From Streptomyces sp. NRRL F-5135 (GTDB taxonomy: Bacteria; Actinomycetota; Actinomycetes; Streptomycetales; Streptomycetaceae), in assembly GCF_000719775.1 (NCBI RefSeq), contig NZ_JOHR01000013.1:124001-188000 (forward strand): 64,000 nt of DNA. The letters are read 5' to 3'. The notes below the pieces were generated by a model. It saw only the letters and a list, made by a program, of their open reading frames with translations. It had not been told where the DNA came from and did no database searches. This document shows, in pieces, positions 8,109 to 14,819 of this stretch. The translations under genes were made by a program, and so were the position numbers. The stretch's first letter is position 1. Each line of letters starts with the position of its first letter.

Positions 8109-8711
8109 TCAGGCCATGAAGGACAAGCTGAGGGCGGAGTTCACGGATGAGCAGGACCGGCGCAAGAGTGTGGGCAGTTCGCCCGGTATGCAGTCGGGCA
8201 GCCATTCGTCCAGAGTGCAGCGCCAGGTTGCCACGAAGAACTCGATGAGGAGCCGCAGCTCGAGACGGCTCTGTACGTCGAGTCTGCGAGCGATCTCGGC
8301 TTGGACTTCGGCGCAGTGCCGCAGCGTGTACCCGTCGAGTGCGGGCGAGTCGGCGATCAGCCGCAGTGTGAGTGGGAAGCGCCGGTACCAGTCCTCATCC
8401 ATGCGCTCGAGAGTGGTCAGCATGGCGTCGAGGAAGACGTCGGCCAGCGGCCCTGACTTCTTGATGCCGTCCAAGACTTCCAGGTAGACGTCCCAGAGCT
8501 GCTTGACGGCGGTGAGTGCCACGTCCTCCTTGGAGCGGAAGTTGCGGAAGAAGGTCCGCCGGGACACCTCCACCTGCTCCAGCAACGCGTCCAGCGGAGT
8601 GCTGTCGAATCCGCGTTCGCCGAAGAGCGTGACGGCGGTGTCGACCAATGCCTGGCGAGTGCGGAGCTTCTTCCGCTCGCGCAGGGTGGCGGGCTGTTCG
8701 GAGGTGGTCAT
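8109..8711 (-). CDS. TetR family transcriptional regulator
   Basis: 200 residues from ATG 8711 (MTTSEQPATLRERKKLRTRQALVDTAVTLFGERGFDSTPLDALLEQVEVSRRTFFRNFRSKEDV), a textbook TetR DNA-binding domain in residues 12-60; the rest is a helical ligand domain (...FFVATWRCTLDEWLP). An ATG 36 bases further upstream (MRDLGVLGKVLT) is possible; neither has a good ribosome site. It is divergent from the oxidoreductase gene at 8801, with a 13-bp palindrome between them that is a likely operator. It probably represses itself and that gene until an electrophile or similar ligand binds; the ligand is unknown. Confidence 0.85.
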   Translation of the reverse strand: MTTSEQPATLRERKKLRTRQALVDTAVTLFGERGFDSTPLDALLEQVEVSRRTFFRNFRSKEDVALTAVKQLWDVYLEVLDGIKKSGPLADVFLDAMLTTLERMDEDWYRRFPLTLRLIADSPALDGYTLRHCAEVQAEIARRLDVQSRLELRLLIEFFVATWRCTLDEWLPDCIPGELPTLLRRSCSSVNSALSLSFMA

Positions 8712-8766
8712 CGTGAGCACTTTACCAAGCACGCCGAGATCGCGCATATGCTCTACTGAAGCAAAC

Positions 8767-8779
8767 GCCACACTGTGGC
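8767..8779. promoter_or_regulatory. Putative TetR operator
   Basis: GCCACA-C-TGTGGC, a perfect 6-bp inverted repeat around one central base, lies 21 bases before the oxidoreductase start and within the 89-bp divergent promoter region shared with the TetR gene. Confidence 0.5.
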
Positions 8780-8800
8780 ACTTTATGGAGGGATGTTCCT

Positions 8801-9733
8801 GTGCGCGCACTCGTCGTCGACCACACCTCACCCGGACACCTGTCACTGACGGATGTCCCCGCACCGCGGCCCGCCGCCCACGAGGCGCTCGTGCGGGTCG
8901 AGTCGGTATCGCTGAACTTCGGTGAGGTCCATGAAGCGACCAGCCCGCAGATGCCGGGCGGCACCGTGCTCGGCTGGGACGCGGCCGGCGTGGTCGTCCA
9001 GGCGGCCGCCGACGGCTCCGGCCCGGCCGAGGGAGAGAGGGTCGTCACCCTCGGCGAGGCCGGCTGGGCCGAGCTCCGCGCCGTACCCGCCGCCCGGCTC
9101 GGCATCGCACCGAAGGACGCCGACCCCGGCGCACTGAGTACCGTCCCCGTCGCGGGACTGAGCGCCCTGCATGTGCTGCGCCGGATGGGATCGCTGCTCG
9201 GTCGCCGCGTGATGGTCACCGGTGCTTCCGGCGGTGTCGGCCGCTACGCCGTCCAGTTGGCCGCCCGCTCGGGCGCGCACGTCGTTGCCATCAGCCGGAA
9301 CCCCGCCCAGGCGGAGGGACTGCGAGCCTTGGGCGCCCACGAGGTCCACCCCGAGCCGGCCGCCGCGCGGCAGCCCGTGTCCGCCGTTCTGGACAACGTC
9401 GGCGGACAGTACCTCGTCGACGCCTTCGCCACCCTGTCGGCCGGCGGCATCCTCTACAGCGTGGGCCGCTCCTCCGAGGCCGACGTGGTGCTGTCACCGG
9501 ATGCCCTGCTGGGCAACGGAGGACGGCACGACCGGTCGATCCGCACCTTCTTCCTCTTCGGCGACCCCACCACCGACTTCTCCGCCGATCTGACCTGGCT
9601 GGCCGGAGAGATCGCCGCAGGCCGCCTCGATCCGGGCATCAGCTGGCGCGGCCCCTGGACTCGCCACTCCGAGGCAGTGCAGGCTCTGCTGGGCCAGCGC
9701 CTCCACGGCAAAGCCGTCCTCGATCTCGAGTAA
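8801..9733 (+). CDS. Zinc-type/quinone oxidoreductase of the MDR family
   Basis: 310 residues from GTG 8801 with GGAGGG eight bases before it. The GroES-like N-terminal half (MRALVVDHTSPGHLSLTDVPAPRPAAHEALVRVESVSLNFGE) lacks the zinc-ligand cysteines; residues 130-150 carry the NADPH-binding motif VTGASGGVGRYAVQLA, followed by NVGG. This matches zinc-independent quinone/enone reductases of the medium-chain family. It probably reduces small quinones or enals with NADPH. The divergent TetR gene and the palindrome between them indicate substrate-inducible control. Confidence 0.85.
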   Translation: MRALVVDHTSPGHLSLTDVPAPRPAAHEALVRVESVSLNFGEVHEATSPQMPGGTVLGWDAAGVVVQAAADGSGPAEGERVVTLGEAGWAELRAVPAARLGIAPKDADPGALSTVPVAGLSALHVLRRMGSLLGRRVMVTGASGGVGRYAVQLAARSGAHVVAISRNPAQAEGLRALGAHEVHPEPAAARQPVSAVLDNVGGQYLVDAFATLSAGGILYSVGRSSEADVVLSPDALLGNGGRHDRSIRTFFLFGDPTTDFSADLTWLAGEIAAGRLDPGISWRGPWTRHSEAVQALLGQRLHGKAVLDLE

Positions 9734-9937
9734 CCGGCCGGATTCGACACCGTCACAACCTCCGTCGGCACCGCACAACGCCGACGGAGGTTAAAGGACA
9801 AGCCAAGCGGACATCACGTTGAGGCGCAAGTTGAGCACATTAAGTCATATGTGCAGGTCAACGGCCGCCAGTTGACGAACCTGGAGGGCCCGGGAGGGAG
9901 GGTGGTCACCCATCTCCCTCCCCACTCATGGGTAAGG

Positions 9938-9966
9938 GCTCGAAGCCCGGGGCCCGGGGCTTGAGC
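9938..9966 (+). terminator. Hairpin, possible terminator of the oxidoreductase transcript
   Basis: GCTCGAAGCCC pairs with GGGCTTGAGC with one bulged base and an 8-base loop. It lies 205 bp after the oxidoreductase stop. Confidence 0.35.
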
Positions 9967-10056
9967 TTCGGGACGACCTGCGACGACGTGTCGCGCGACG
10001 GGCGTCGGCGCCCGAGCCGGGCTCAAGGCGCACGCCGGTCCCGCCTCCGCCCCGAC

Positions 10057-10122
10057 GCGGCTTCCACGTGGCTTCCACACGGCTTCCACGCGGATTCCAT
10101 GCGGATTCCATGCGGATTCGAA
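10057..10122. repeat. Six tandem 11-bp repeats
   Basis: Units at 10057, 10068, 10079, 10090, 10101 and 10112, consensus GYGGMTTCCAY, each one helical turn long. The first three carry CTTCCAC and the last three ATTCCAT/ATTCG. The array ends 97 bp before the VOC start. Confidence 0.85.
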
Positions 10123-10219
10123 AATACTTCCGTACCACCGATGAGTTCTGCCGCGGCCCCCGGTCCACCCCTCCGAACAGCGCGGACCGATCGCGCCCCG
10201 GACGAAGGCGGAACCCCTC

Positions 10220-10630
10220 ATGTCGACCAAGATCTTCGTGAACCTCCCGGTGAAGGACCTGGAGGTCTCCAAGAACTTCTTCACCAAGATCGGCTACTCG
10301 ATCAACCCGCAGTTCAGCGACGAGCACGCCGCGTCCGTCGTCATCAGCGACACCATCTACGTGATGCTCCTGACCGAGCCGCGCTTCAAGGACTTCACGA
10401 AGAAGGACATCGCCGACGCCTCGCGCACGACCGAGGCGATCCTCTGCCTCAGCGCGGAGAGCAGGGAGAAGGTCGACGAGCTGGCCGACACCGCCCTTGC
10501 CTCCGGCGGCTCCGCGGCGGGCGACCCGCAGGACCACGGCTTCATGTACGGCCGCTCCTTCCAGGACCCGGACCACCACATCTGGGAGGTCGTGTGGATG
10601 GACCCGGCCGCGGTCGAGGGCCAGGGCTGA
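10220..10630 (+). CDS. VOC family (glyoxalase-like) protein
   Basis: 136 residues. Begins MSTKIFVNLPVKDLEVSKNFFTKIGYSINPQF and ends in FQDPDHHIWEVVWMDP, the two halves of the beta-alpha-beta-beta-beta fold of lactoylglutathione lyase/extradiol dioxygenase relatives. Such stand-alone proteins often bind a metal or small molecule; the substrate cannot be told. The ATG is preceded by GGCGGAACCCCTC rather than a strong ribosome site. Six 11-bp phased repeats lie just upstream, and a 36-bp perfect palindrome follows the gene. Confidence 0.8.
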   Translation: MSTKIFVNLPVKDLEVSKNFFTKIGYSINPQFSDEHAASVVISDTIYVMLLTEPRFKDFTKKDIADASRTTEAILCLSAESREKVDELADTALASGGSAAGDPQDHGFMYGRSFQDPDHHIWEVVWMDPAAVEGQG

Positions 10631-10687
10631 GCGGGCCTCCGAGCCGGCTCGGAGCCGGCCCCGAGCCGGAACCACACCGTGCCGTAC

Positions 10688-10723
10688 GGGCCCGTGCCGT
10701 ACGGGCCCGTACGGCACGGGCCC
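10688..10723. terminator. 36-bp perfect palindrome after the VOC gene
   Basis: An 18-bp arm (starting GGGCCCGTGCCGTACGGG) is followed immediately by its exact complement, centred at 10705/10706. The arm is itself built from repeated CCGTACGGGCCCGTG units that extend left to about 10676. It sits between convergent genes and may end transcription from both sides. Confidence 0.6.
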
Positions 10724-10814
10724 CGGGTGGCGCGCTCAACGCAACCACCGACGCAAAAGCCCGCACCCGGAGCGCCGGCGGTCGACCGTCCCGCAGCCCC
10801 CGGGCCGGACGGCG

Positions 10815-11483
10815 TCAGCGGCGCCCGCGCAGCCCCAGCGGCGCCGCGATCTCCGCCGCCATCACCTGGCCCGCCTCCTCCGCCAGGAGGTCTTCCGGGT
10901 CCTCCTGCAGCGCCTGGTCCGTGTCCAGGCCGTCCAGCGCCGGCAGCGGCTGGTCGAGGCGGACATGGGCCACCAGCGACTGGAGCGCGCGCAGGGCCGC
11001 CGAGGCGGTGGAACCCCAGTTGGAGAAGTACGAGAACTGCCACCACCACAGCGCCTCGGTCGTCCGGCCCGCCCGGTAGTGCGCCAGGCCGTGCCGCAGG
11101 TCCGTGACCACGTCGGCGATGTCGTCGGAGATACGGGAGGCCACCGGCGCCTTGCGCGGCTCGTACGGGTCGAAGACCTCGGAGTAGACGTCGATCGGCT
11201 CCAGTATCACGGCGAAGCGCTCGCGCAGGTCGTCCACGTCCGGCTCCGGGCCGAGATCGGGCTCGTACCGTTCCTCCGGGAGGATGTCCTCGTGCGCGCC
11301 GAGCCGGCCGCCCGCCAGCATGAGCTGGGAGAACTCCAGCAGCAGGAACGGCACCGTGCTGTCCGGCTCATCGCCCTTGGCCACCTCCGTGACGGCGACG
11401 ATGAAGCTCTCGATCTGGTCGGCGATCTGGACCGCGAAGTCGTCCGGGTCCTGGTTCACGGCGTGCAGCGTTGCGTCAGACAT
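10815..11483 (-). CDS. DUF5063 family protein
   Basis: 222 residues from ATG 11483 ([28 protein letters not shown]), with GGGGAGA upstream. It is an acidic helical protein with an aromatic-rich core ([32 protein letters not shown]). The family is conserved in actinobacteria directly behind recR; no biochemical function is known to me. Its start overlaps the recR stop by 8 bp, so translation is coupled. Whether it helps RecR in repair or simply shares the transcript is not decidable here. Confidence 0.75.
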   Translation of the reverse strand: MSDATLHAVNQDPDDFAVQIADQIESFIVAVTEVAKGDEPDSTVPFLLLEFSQLMLAGGRLGAHEDILPEERYEPDLGPEPDVDDLRERFAVILEPIDVYSEVFDPYEPRKAPVASRISDDIADVVTDLRHGLAHYRAGRTTEALWWWQFSYFSNWGSTASAALRALQSLVAHVRLDQPLPALDGLDTDQALQEDPEDLLAEEAGQVMAAEIAAPLGLRGRR

Positions 11484-12075
11484 CGAGAAGTCGTCTCCCC
11501 TCGAAGGCACGCCCGAGCGTGACCTCATCGGCGTATTCCAGGTCGCCCCCGACGGGCAGACCACTGGCCAGGCGTGTGACTTTCAGTCCCATCGGCTTGA
11601 TCATGCGCGCGAGGTACGTGGCCGTGGCCTCGCCCTCCAGATTCGGGTCGGTCGCCAGGATCAGCTCCGTGACGGTGCCGTCGGCGAGCCGGGCCAGCAG
11701 TTCACGGATCCGCAGGTCGTCCGGGCCCACGCCCTCGATGGGGCTGATCGCGCCGCCGAGCACGTGGTACGTGCCGCGGAACTCGCGCGTGCGCTCGATG
11801 GCCACGACGTCCTTCGGCTCCTCCACGACGCAGATCACCGCCTGGTCGCGGCGCACGTCACGGCAGATGCCGCACCGCTCCTCCTGAGCCACGTTGCCGC
11901 ACACGGCACAGAACCGGACCTTCTCCTTCACCTCCAGCAGCGCGTGCGCGAGGCGGCGGACATCGGTCGGCTCGGACTGGAGGACATGGAAGGCGATCCG
12001 CTGCGCGCTCTTGGGGCCGACGCCGGGCAGCCTGCCCAGTTCGTCGATGAGCTCCTGAACCACGCCTTCGTACAA
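11476..12075 (-). CDS. recR: Recombination mediator protein RecR
   Basis: 199 residues, the usual length. Order: helix-hairpin-helix ([24 protein letters not shown], residues 8-31), four-cysteine zinc finger ([16 protein letters not shown]), TOPRIM domain with the acidic VVEEPKD motif, and the C-terminal Walker-like region [16 protein letters not shown]. RecR works with RecO to load RecA on gapped single-stranded DNA. ybaB lies 80 bp upstream in the same direction, the normal ybaB-recR order, and DUF5063 is coupled downstream. Confidence 0.97.
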   Translation of the reverse strand: MYEGVVQELIDELGRLPGVGPKSAQRIAFHVLQSEPTDVRRLAHALLEVKEKVRFCAVCGNVAQEERCGICRDVRRDQAVICVVEEPKDVVAIERTREFRGTYHVLGGAISPIEGVGPDDLRIRELLARLADGTVTELILATDPNLEGEATATYLARMIKPMGLKVTRLASGLPVGGDLEYADEVTLGRAFEGRRLLDV

Positions 12076-12155
12076 GGGATCGCCTCTCGGGTACGGCTCG
12101 TACGCGTAGGCCGGAACATGCGGCCCGTACGTACGGTAGTTGGTGTCGGGGGGAC

Positions 12156-12491
12156 TTAGAAGGGCAGGCCAGGCATGCCACCGAGGCCCTGCGCCAGCGG
12201 ACCCAGCTTCTCCTGCTGGAGCGCCTGCGCGTTCGCGTTCGCCGCGTGGACGGCGGCCACGACGAGATCCGCGAGCGTCTCCGTGTCGTCCGGGTCCACG
12301 GCCTTGGGGTCGATGACGAGGCCGCGCAGCTCTCCCGAGCCGTTGACGGTCGCCTTGACGAGACCGCCGCCCGCCTGGCCGTCGACCTCGGTGGCCGCCA
12401 GCTCCTCCTGCGCCCGGGCGAGGTCCTGCTGCATCTTCTGGGCCTGCTGGAGCAGGTCTTGCATGTTGGGCTGGCCACCACCGGGGATCAC
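12156..12491 (-). CDS. YbaB/EbfC family nucleoid-associated protein
   Basis: 111 residues. Two GTG codons compete; the one at 12491 ([36 protein letters not shown]) has AGGAG at the right distance and is preferred. Contains the coiled helical first half and the conserved [17 protein letters not shown] and [15 protein letters not shown] segments. Forms a tweezer-like dimer that binds DNA. It heads the ybaB-recR-DUF5063 operon. Confidence 0.9.
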   Translation of the reverse strand: MIPGGGQPNMQDLLQQAQKMQQDLARAQEELAATEVDGQAGGGLVKATVNGSGELRGLVIDPKAVDPDDTETLADLVVAAVHAANANAQALQQEKLGPLAQGLGGMPGLPF

Positions 12492-12901
12492 GGTCACTCC
12501 TGGTCTTCTCGTCGTCTTCTCGTCCTGGCGCGTTTCACGTGCCTTCTCGAACCTTCTCGCGCCTTCTCGTACCTCTAAAGCGAGCCTACGTGTTCCCCGC
12601 GCACCCCGCCGCACCCCTCGGTGACCAACTCTTTCGGGTGAATGTGAGTGGACTTTTCCCGGGCCCATTACCTGATCACGACCCACGGAAGGGGGAAATC
12701 AACAGGATTTCGGACACAGCGCCCACCATTCGGCGGTAGGAAGTGTTCACGCAGCCGCCTCGGCCCCTGGGTCACGGGACTGGGTGCGCGGCAGCGCGTC
12801 AACCGACCGTCGCCGTACGTCAACGACGCGTCGCCGTACGTCACGTCCCGCGTGCGTCACGAGCGGCGGCGCGGTCGCCGTACCCGTAGAGGAGTGCCCC
12901 G
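12492..12901. other. Divergent promoter region of ybaB operon and SLATT-like gene
   Basis: 410 bp, no gene. Holds a partial parS-like half site GTTTCACGTG at 12532-12541 and two identical 15-bp blocks CGTCGCCGTACGTCA at 12808 and 12829 (21-bp period, two helical turns), 60-90 bp before the rightward gene and likely part of its promoter. Confidence 0.5.
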
Positions 12902-13786
12902 GTGAGCCAGCCGGAGATGCAGCCCGGAGGCCCCGCCAACGAGGAGGGCACCGCGCCAGGTGCGCAGAGCGCACAGGGCTCGCAGAGTGCGCAAGGTACG
13001 CACAGTGCGCACGGTGCCTGGTACGGCGGCGGCGAGGAGAACGGTACGGGGGGCACGGGAGCCGCGGGAGGTACGAGCGGCCCCGGCGGTGGTCCGGGCC
13101 GTCCCGGACACGCCGGCGATCTGACGGGGGGCCCGTTCCCGCAAGGCGACTGGGGCGAGCCCGCCGAACGGCTCGACGAGCTGTACCGCTGGGTGGAGGC
13201 GGGCGCGCTCCACACGGTCGGCTGGTACCTGGCGGACCGGGTGCGCAAGCGGCGCTTCGCCCGCGTCCTGCGCGGCGCGACCGCCCTCACCGGCACGGCG
13301 GGCGCCATGCTGCCGCTGCTGGACCTGACCGGCGCGCTGCCGGGTGCGGCGGGCTGGGGATACGTCGCGCTGCTGCTGGGCGCCGCGTCGCTCGCGTGCG
13401 ACCGCTACCTGGGACTGACCTCGGGGTGGATGCGCGCGCTGGCGACGGCGCAGGCGGTGCAGCGGCGGTTGCAGACGCTCCAGTTCGACTGGGCGTCGGA
13501 GTGCGTACGGGAGGTCCTGGGCCCGACGGAGGGCACGGCGAGCGAGGCGGCCGAGCGGTGCCTGACCGTGCTGCGCCGGTTCACGGAGGACATGACGGAG
13601 CTGGTACGGGCCGAGACGGCGGACTGGCTGATCGAGTTCCGGTCGGGACCGGCGCCGCTGGTGATGCAGTCGATGCCGATGGGCGGCGGCCGGGGCGAGG
13701 GCGCCGTACCGCCGGCGGGGCGTTTCCCGCTGCCGCCGGGAGCACGGCCGAACATGCCCCGGCAGCGCCCCCCGGAGGCACGGTGA
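12902..13786 (+). CDS. SLATT-domain-like two-helix membrane protein
   Basis: 294 residues from GTG 12902 with GAGGAG before it. The first ~90 residues are Gly/Gln/Ser-rich with a GAQSAQGSQSAQGTHSAHG repeat. The conserved core follows: LDELYRWVEAGALHTVGWYLADRVRKRRFARVLRG, then two membrane helices (TALTGTAGAMLPLLDLTGAL and WGYVALLLGAASLACDRYLG), then a cytoplasmic helical part and a Pro-rich end. This matches SLATT proteins, a two-helix family proposed as membrane pore effectors in some nucleotide-sensing systems, but the Streptomyces form next to ybaB-recR is widespread and has no sensor neighbour, so a housekeeping membrane role is as likely. Confidence 0.65.
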   Translation: MSQPEMQPGGPANEEGTAPGAQSAQGSQSAQGTHSAHGAWYGGGEENGTGGTGAAGGTSGPGGGPGRPGHAGDLTGGPFPQGDWGEPAERLDELYRWVEAGALHTVGWYLADRVRKRRFARVLRGATALTGTAGAMLPLLDLTGALPGAAGWGYVALLLGAASLACDRYLGLTSGWMRALATAQAVQRRLQTLQFDWASECVREVLGPTEGTASEAAERCLTVLRRFTEDMTELVRAETADWLIEFRSGPAPLVMQSMPMGGGRGEGAVPPAGRFPLPPGARPNMPRQRPPEAR

Positions 13787-13906
13787 CGCCGCGCGGCGCG
13801 CGGGGGCGGAGGCGGGAACACGGAGACGGACGGGTCATGCGGTGCGGCGGCGCCCCCGTGGCTCCGGGTGTCGTCGGCGCGGTGACGCCGCGCGCCCGTT
13901 CCACCG

Positions 13907-14575
13907 TCAGCTGAAGATGATCATCGAGCCTTGGCCCAGGCTCCGGGTGGCCGCCGCGTGCAGCCCCAGCCACACGTGCCGTTCCCGGGCGAACGGGCTG
14001 TCGTCGTACGGGACCGAGGTCGCCGGCTCCTCCAGGGACGTGGGCCGTTCCGGCGGGGTCGGGGCGGACGGGGGGTTGGCCGGGTCGATGCCGATCGACG
14101 GGGCGACGAATTCCAGCTCCCGCAGCAACCCCTGGGTGGAGCCCAACGGGCCTCCCCCCGCGAGGAGTTCCTCGTTGGAGAGCGGCGCGGAGAAGTCGAC
14201 GGGGACATAGGCGCCGGCGTGGTCGTAGTGCCAGACGAGGTGGGACTGCTGGGCCGTCGACTCGAACATCTCCAGCAACTGCTCGTAGTCACCGCCCAGT
14301 TCACCGACGGGTGTCACGGCGAGGCCGCAGAGCTGGAGCAGGTACGCGCGGCGCAGGAAGTGCAGGGCGTCGTAGTCGAAGCCGGCGACCGGGGCGACGT
14401 CGCCCGAGAGGCCCGGCATGTAGGCGAAGACGGGGACGGGCGGCAGCCCGGCGTCGCCGAGTGCCTTGTCGTAGGTTGCGATCTCTTCGGCGAAGGGGTT
14501 GTCGGGGCTGTGGCACAGCACATCGACGAGGGGGACCAACCACAGGTCACAGGCCAAGGGAGGCTCGCTCTCCAA
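13907..14575 (-). CDS. Conserved hypothetical protein
   Basis: Up to 222 residues. The frame opens with TTG 14575; an in-frame TTG at 14557 (MACDLWLVPLVDVLCHSPDNPF) fits where conserved-looking sequence begins, so the start is uncertain. Notable parts are FAYMPGLSGDVAPVAGFDYDALHFLRRAYLLQLCGLAVTPVGELGGDYEQLLEMFESTAQQSHLVWHYDHAGAYVPVDF and a C-terminal Pro-rich stretch. No signal peptide or membrane helix. I do not recognise the family; coding is supported by codon bias and lack of a better frame. It stands alone between convergent and divergent neighbours. Confidence 0.65.
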   Translation of the reverse strand: MESEPPLACDLWLVPLVDVLCHSPDNPFAEEIATYDKALGDAGLPPVPVFAYMPGLSGDVAPVAGFDYDALHFLRRAYLLQLCGLAVTPVGELGGDYEQLLEMFESTAQQSHLVWHYDHAGAYVPVDFSAPLSNEELLAGGGPLGSTQGLLRELEFVAPSIGIDPANPPSAPTPPERPTSLEEPATSVPYDDSPFARERHVWLGLHAAATRSLGQGSMIIFS

Positions 14576-14781
14576 CGGGTGCGTACGCGTGTGCTCGATC
14601 GAGTGGCGATCGTCGGGACAGCGTAATGCGGCGGGCAGCTTCCGCGTAGGGGCCGGGCGGGCACCGTCCGCCGATCGGCCCGGCCGGGAGGCCGGTCGTC
14701 CGGCCCGGTCGTCCCGCCGTCGTCATCTCGCCGTCGCCGTCGCCGTCCCGTCACCGTCCCGCCGTCCCGCCGTCCCGCCGT

Positions 14782-14819
14782 CCTGACGAACGCGTCGTCG
14801 GGCCGGCGCGTTCGTCAGG
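14782..14819 (-). terminator. Hairpin terminator of the large glycosyltransferase gene
   Basis: CCTGACGAACGCG and its exact complement CGCGTTCGTCAGG, 13-bp stem with a 12-base loop, overlap the TGA stop at 14815-14817. Just beyond it (14715-14781) is a CCGTC/CCCGCCGTC simple repeat without a gene. Confidence 0.55.

Larger units (their letters stand above)
9734..10219. other. Intergenic region upstream of the VOC gene
   Basis: About 490 bp without a gene. It contains a near-perfect hairpin at 9938-9966 and a striking array of six 11-bp repeats at 10057-10122, listed separately. Nothing else stood out. Confidence 0.6.

Noticed and set aside
8801..9733. Opposite-strand open frames across the oxidoreductase and most other genes
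   Set aside because: High GC makes long antisense frames common; codon bias and conserved motifs support only the listed strands.
10640..10735. GTGCCGTACGGGCCC units as an origin or iteron array
   Set aside because: The units form a hairpin at the end of a gene and no replication gene is adjacent.
12532..12543. Second parS-like site (GTTTCACGTGCC)
   Set aside because: Only the left ten bases match; the right half lacks AAAC, so ParB binding is unlikely.
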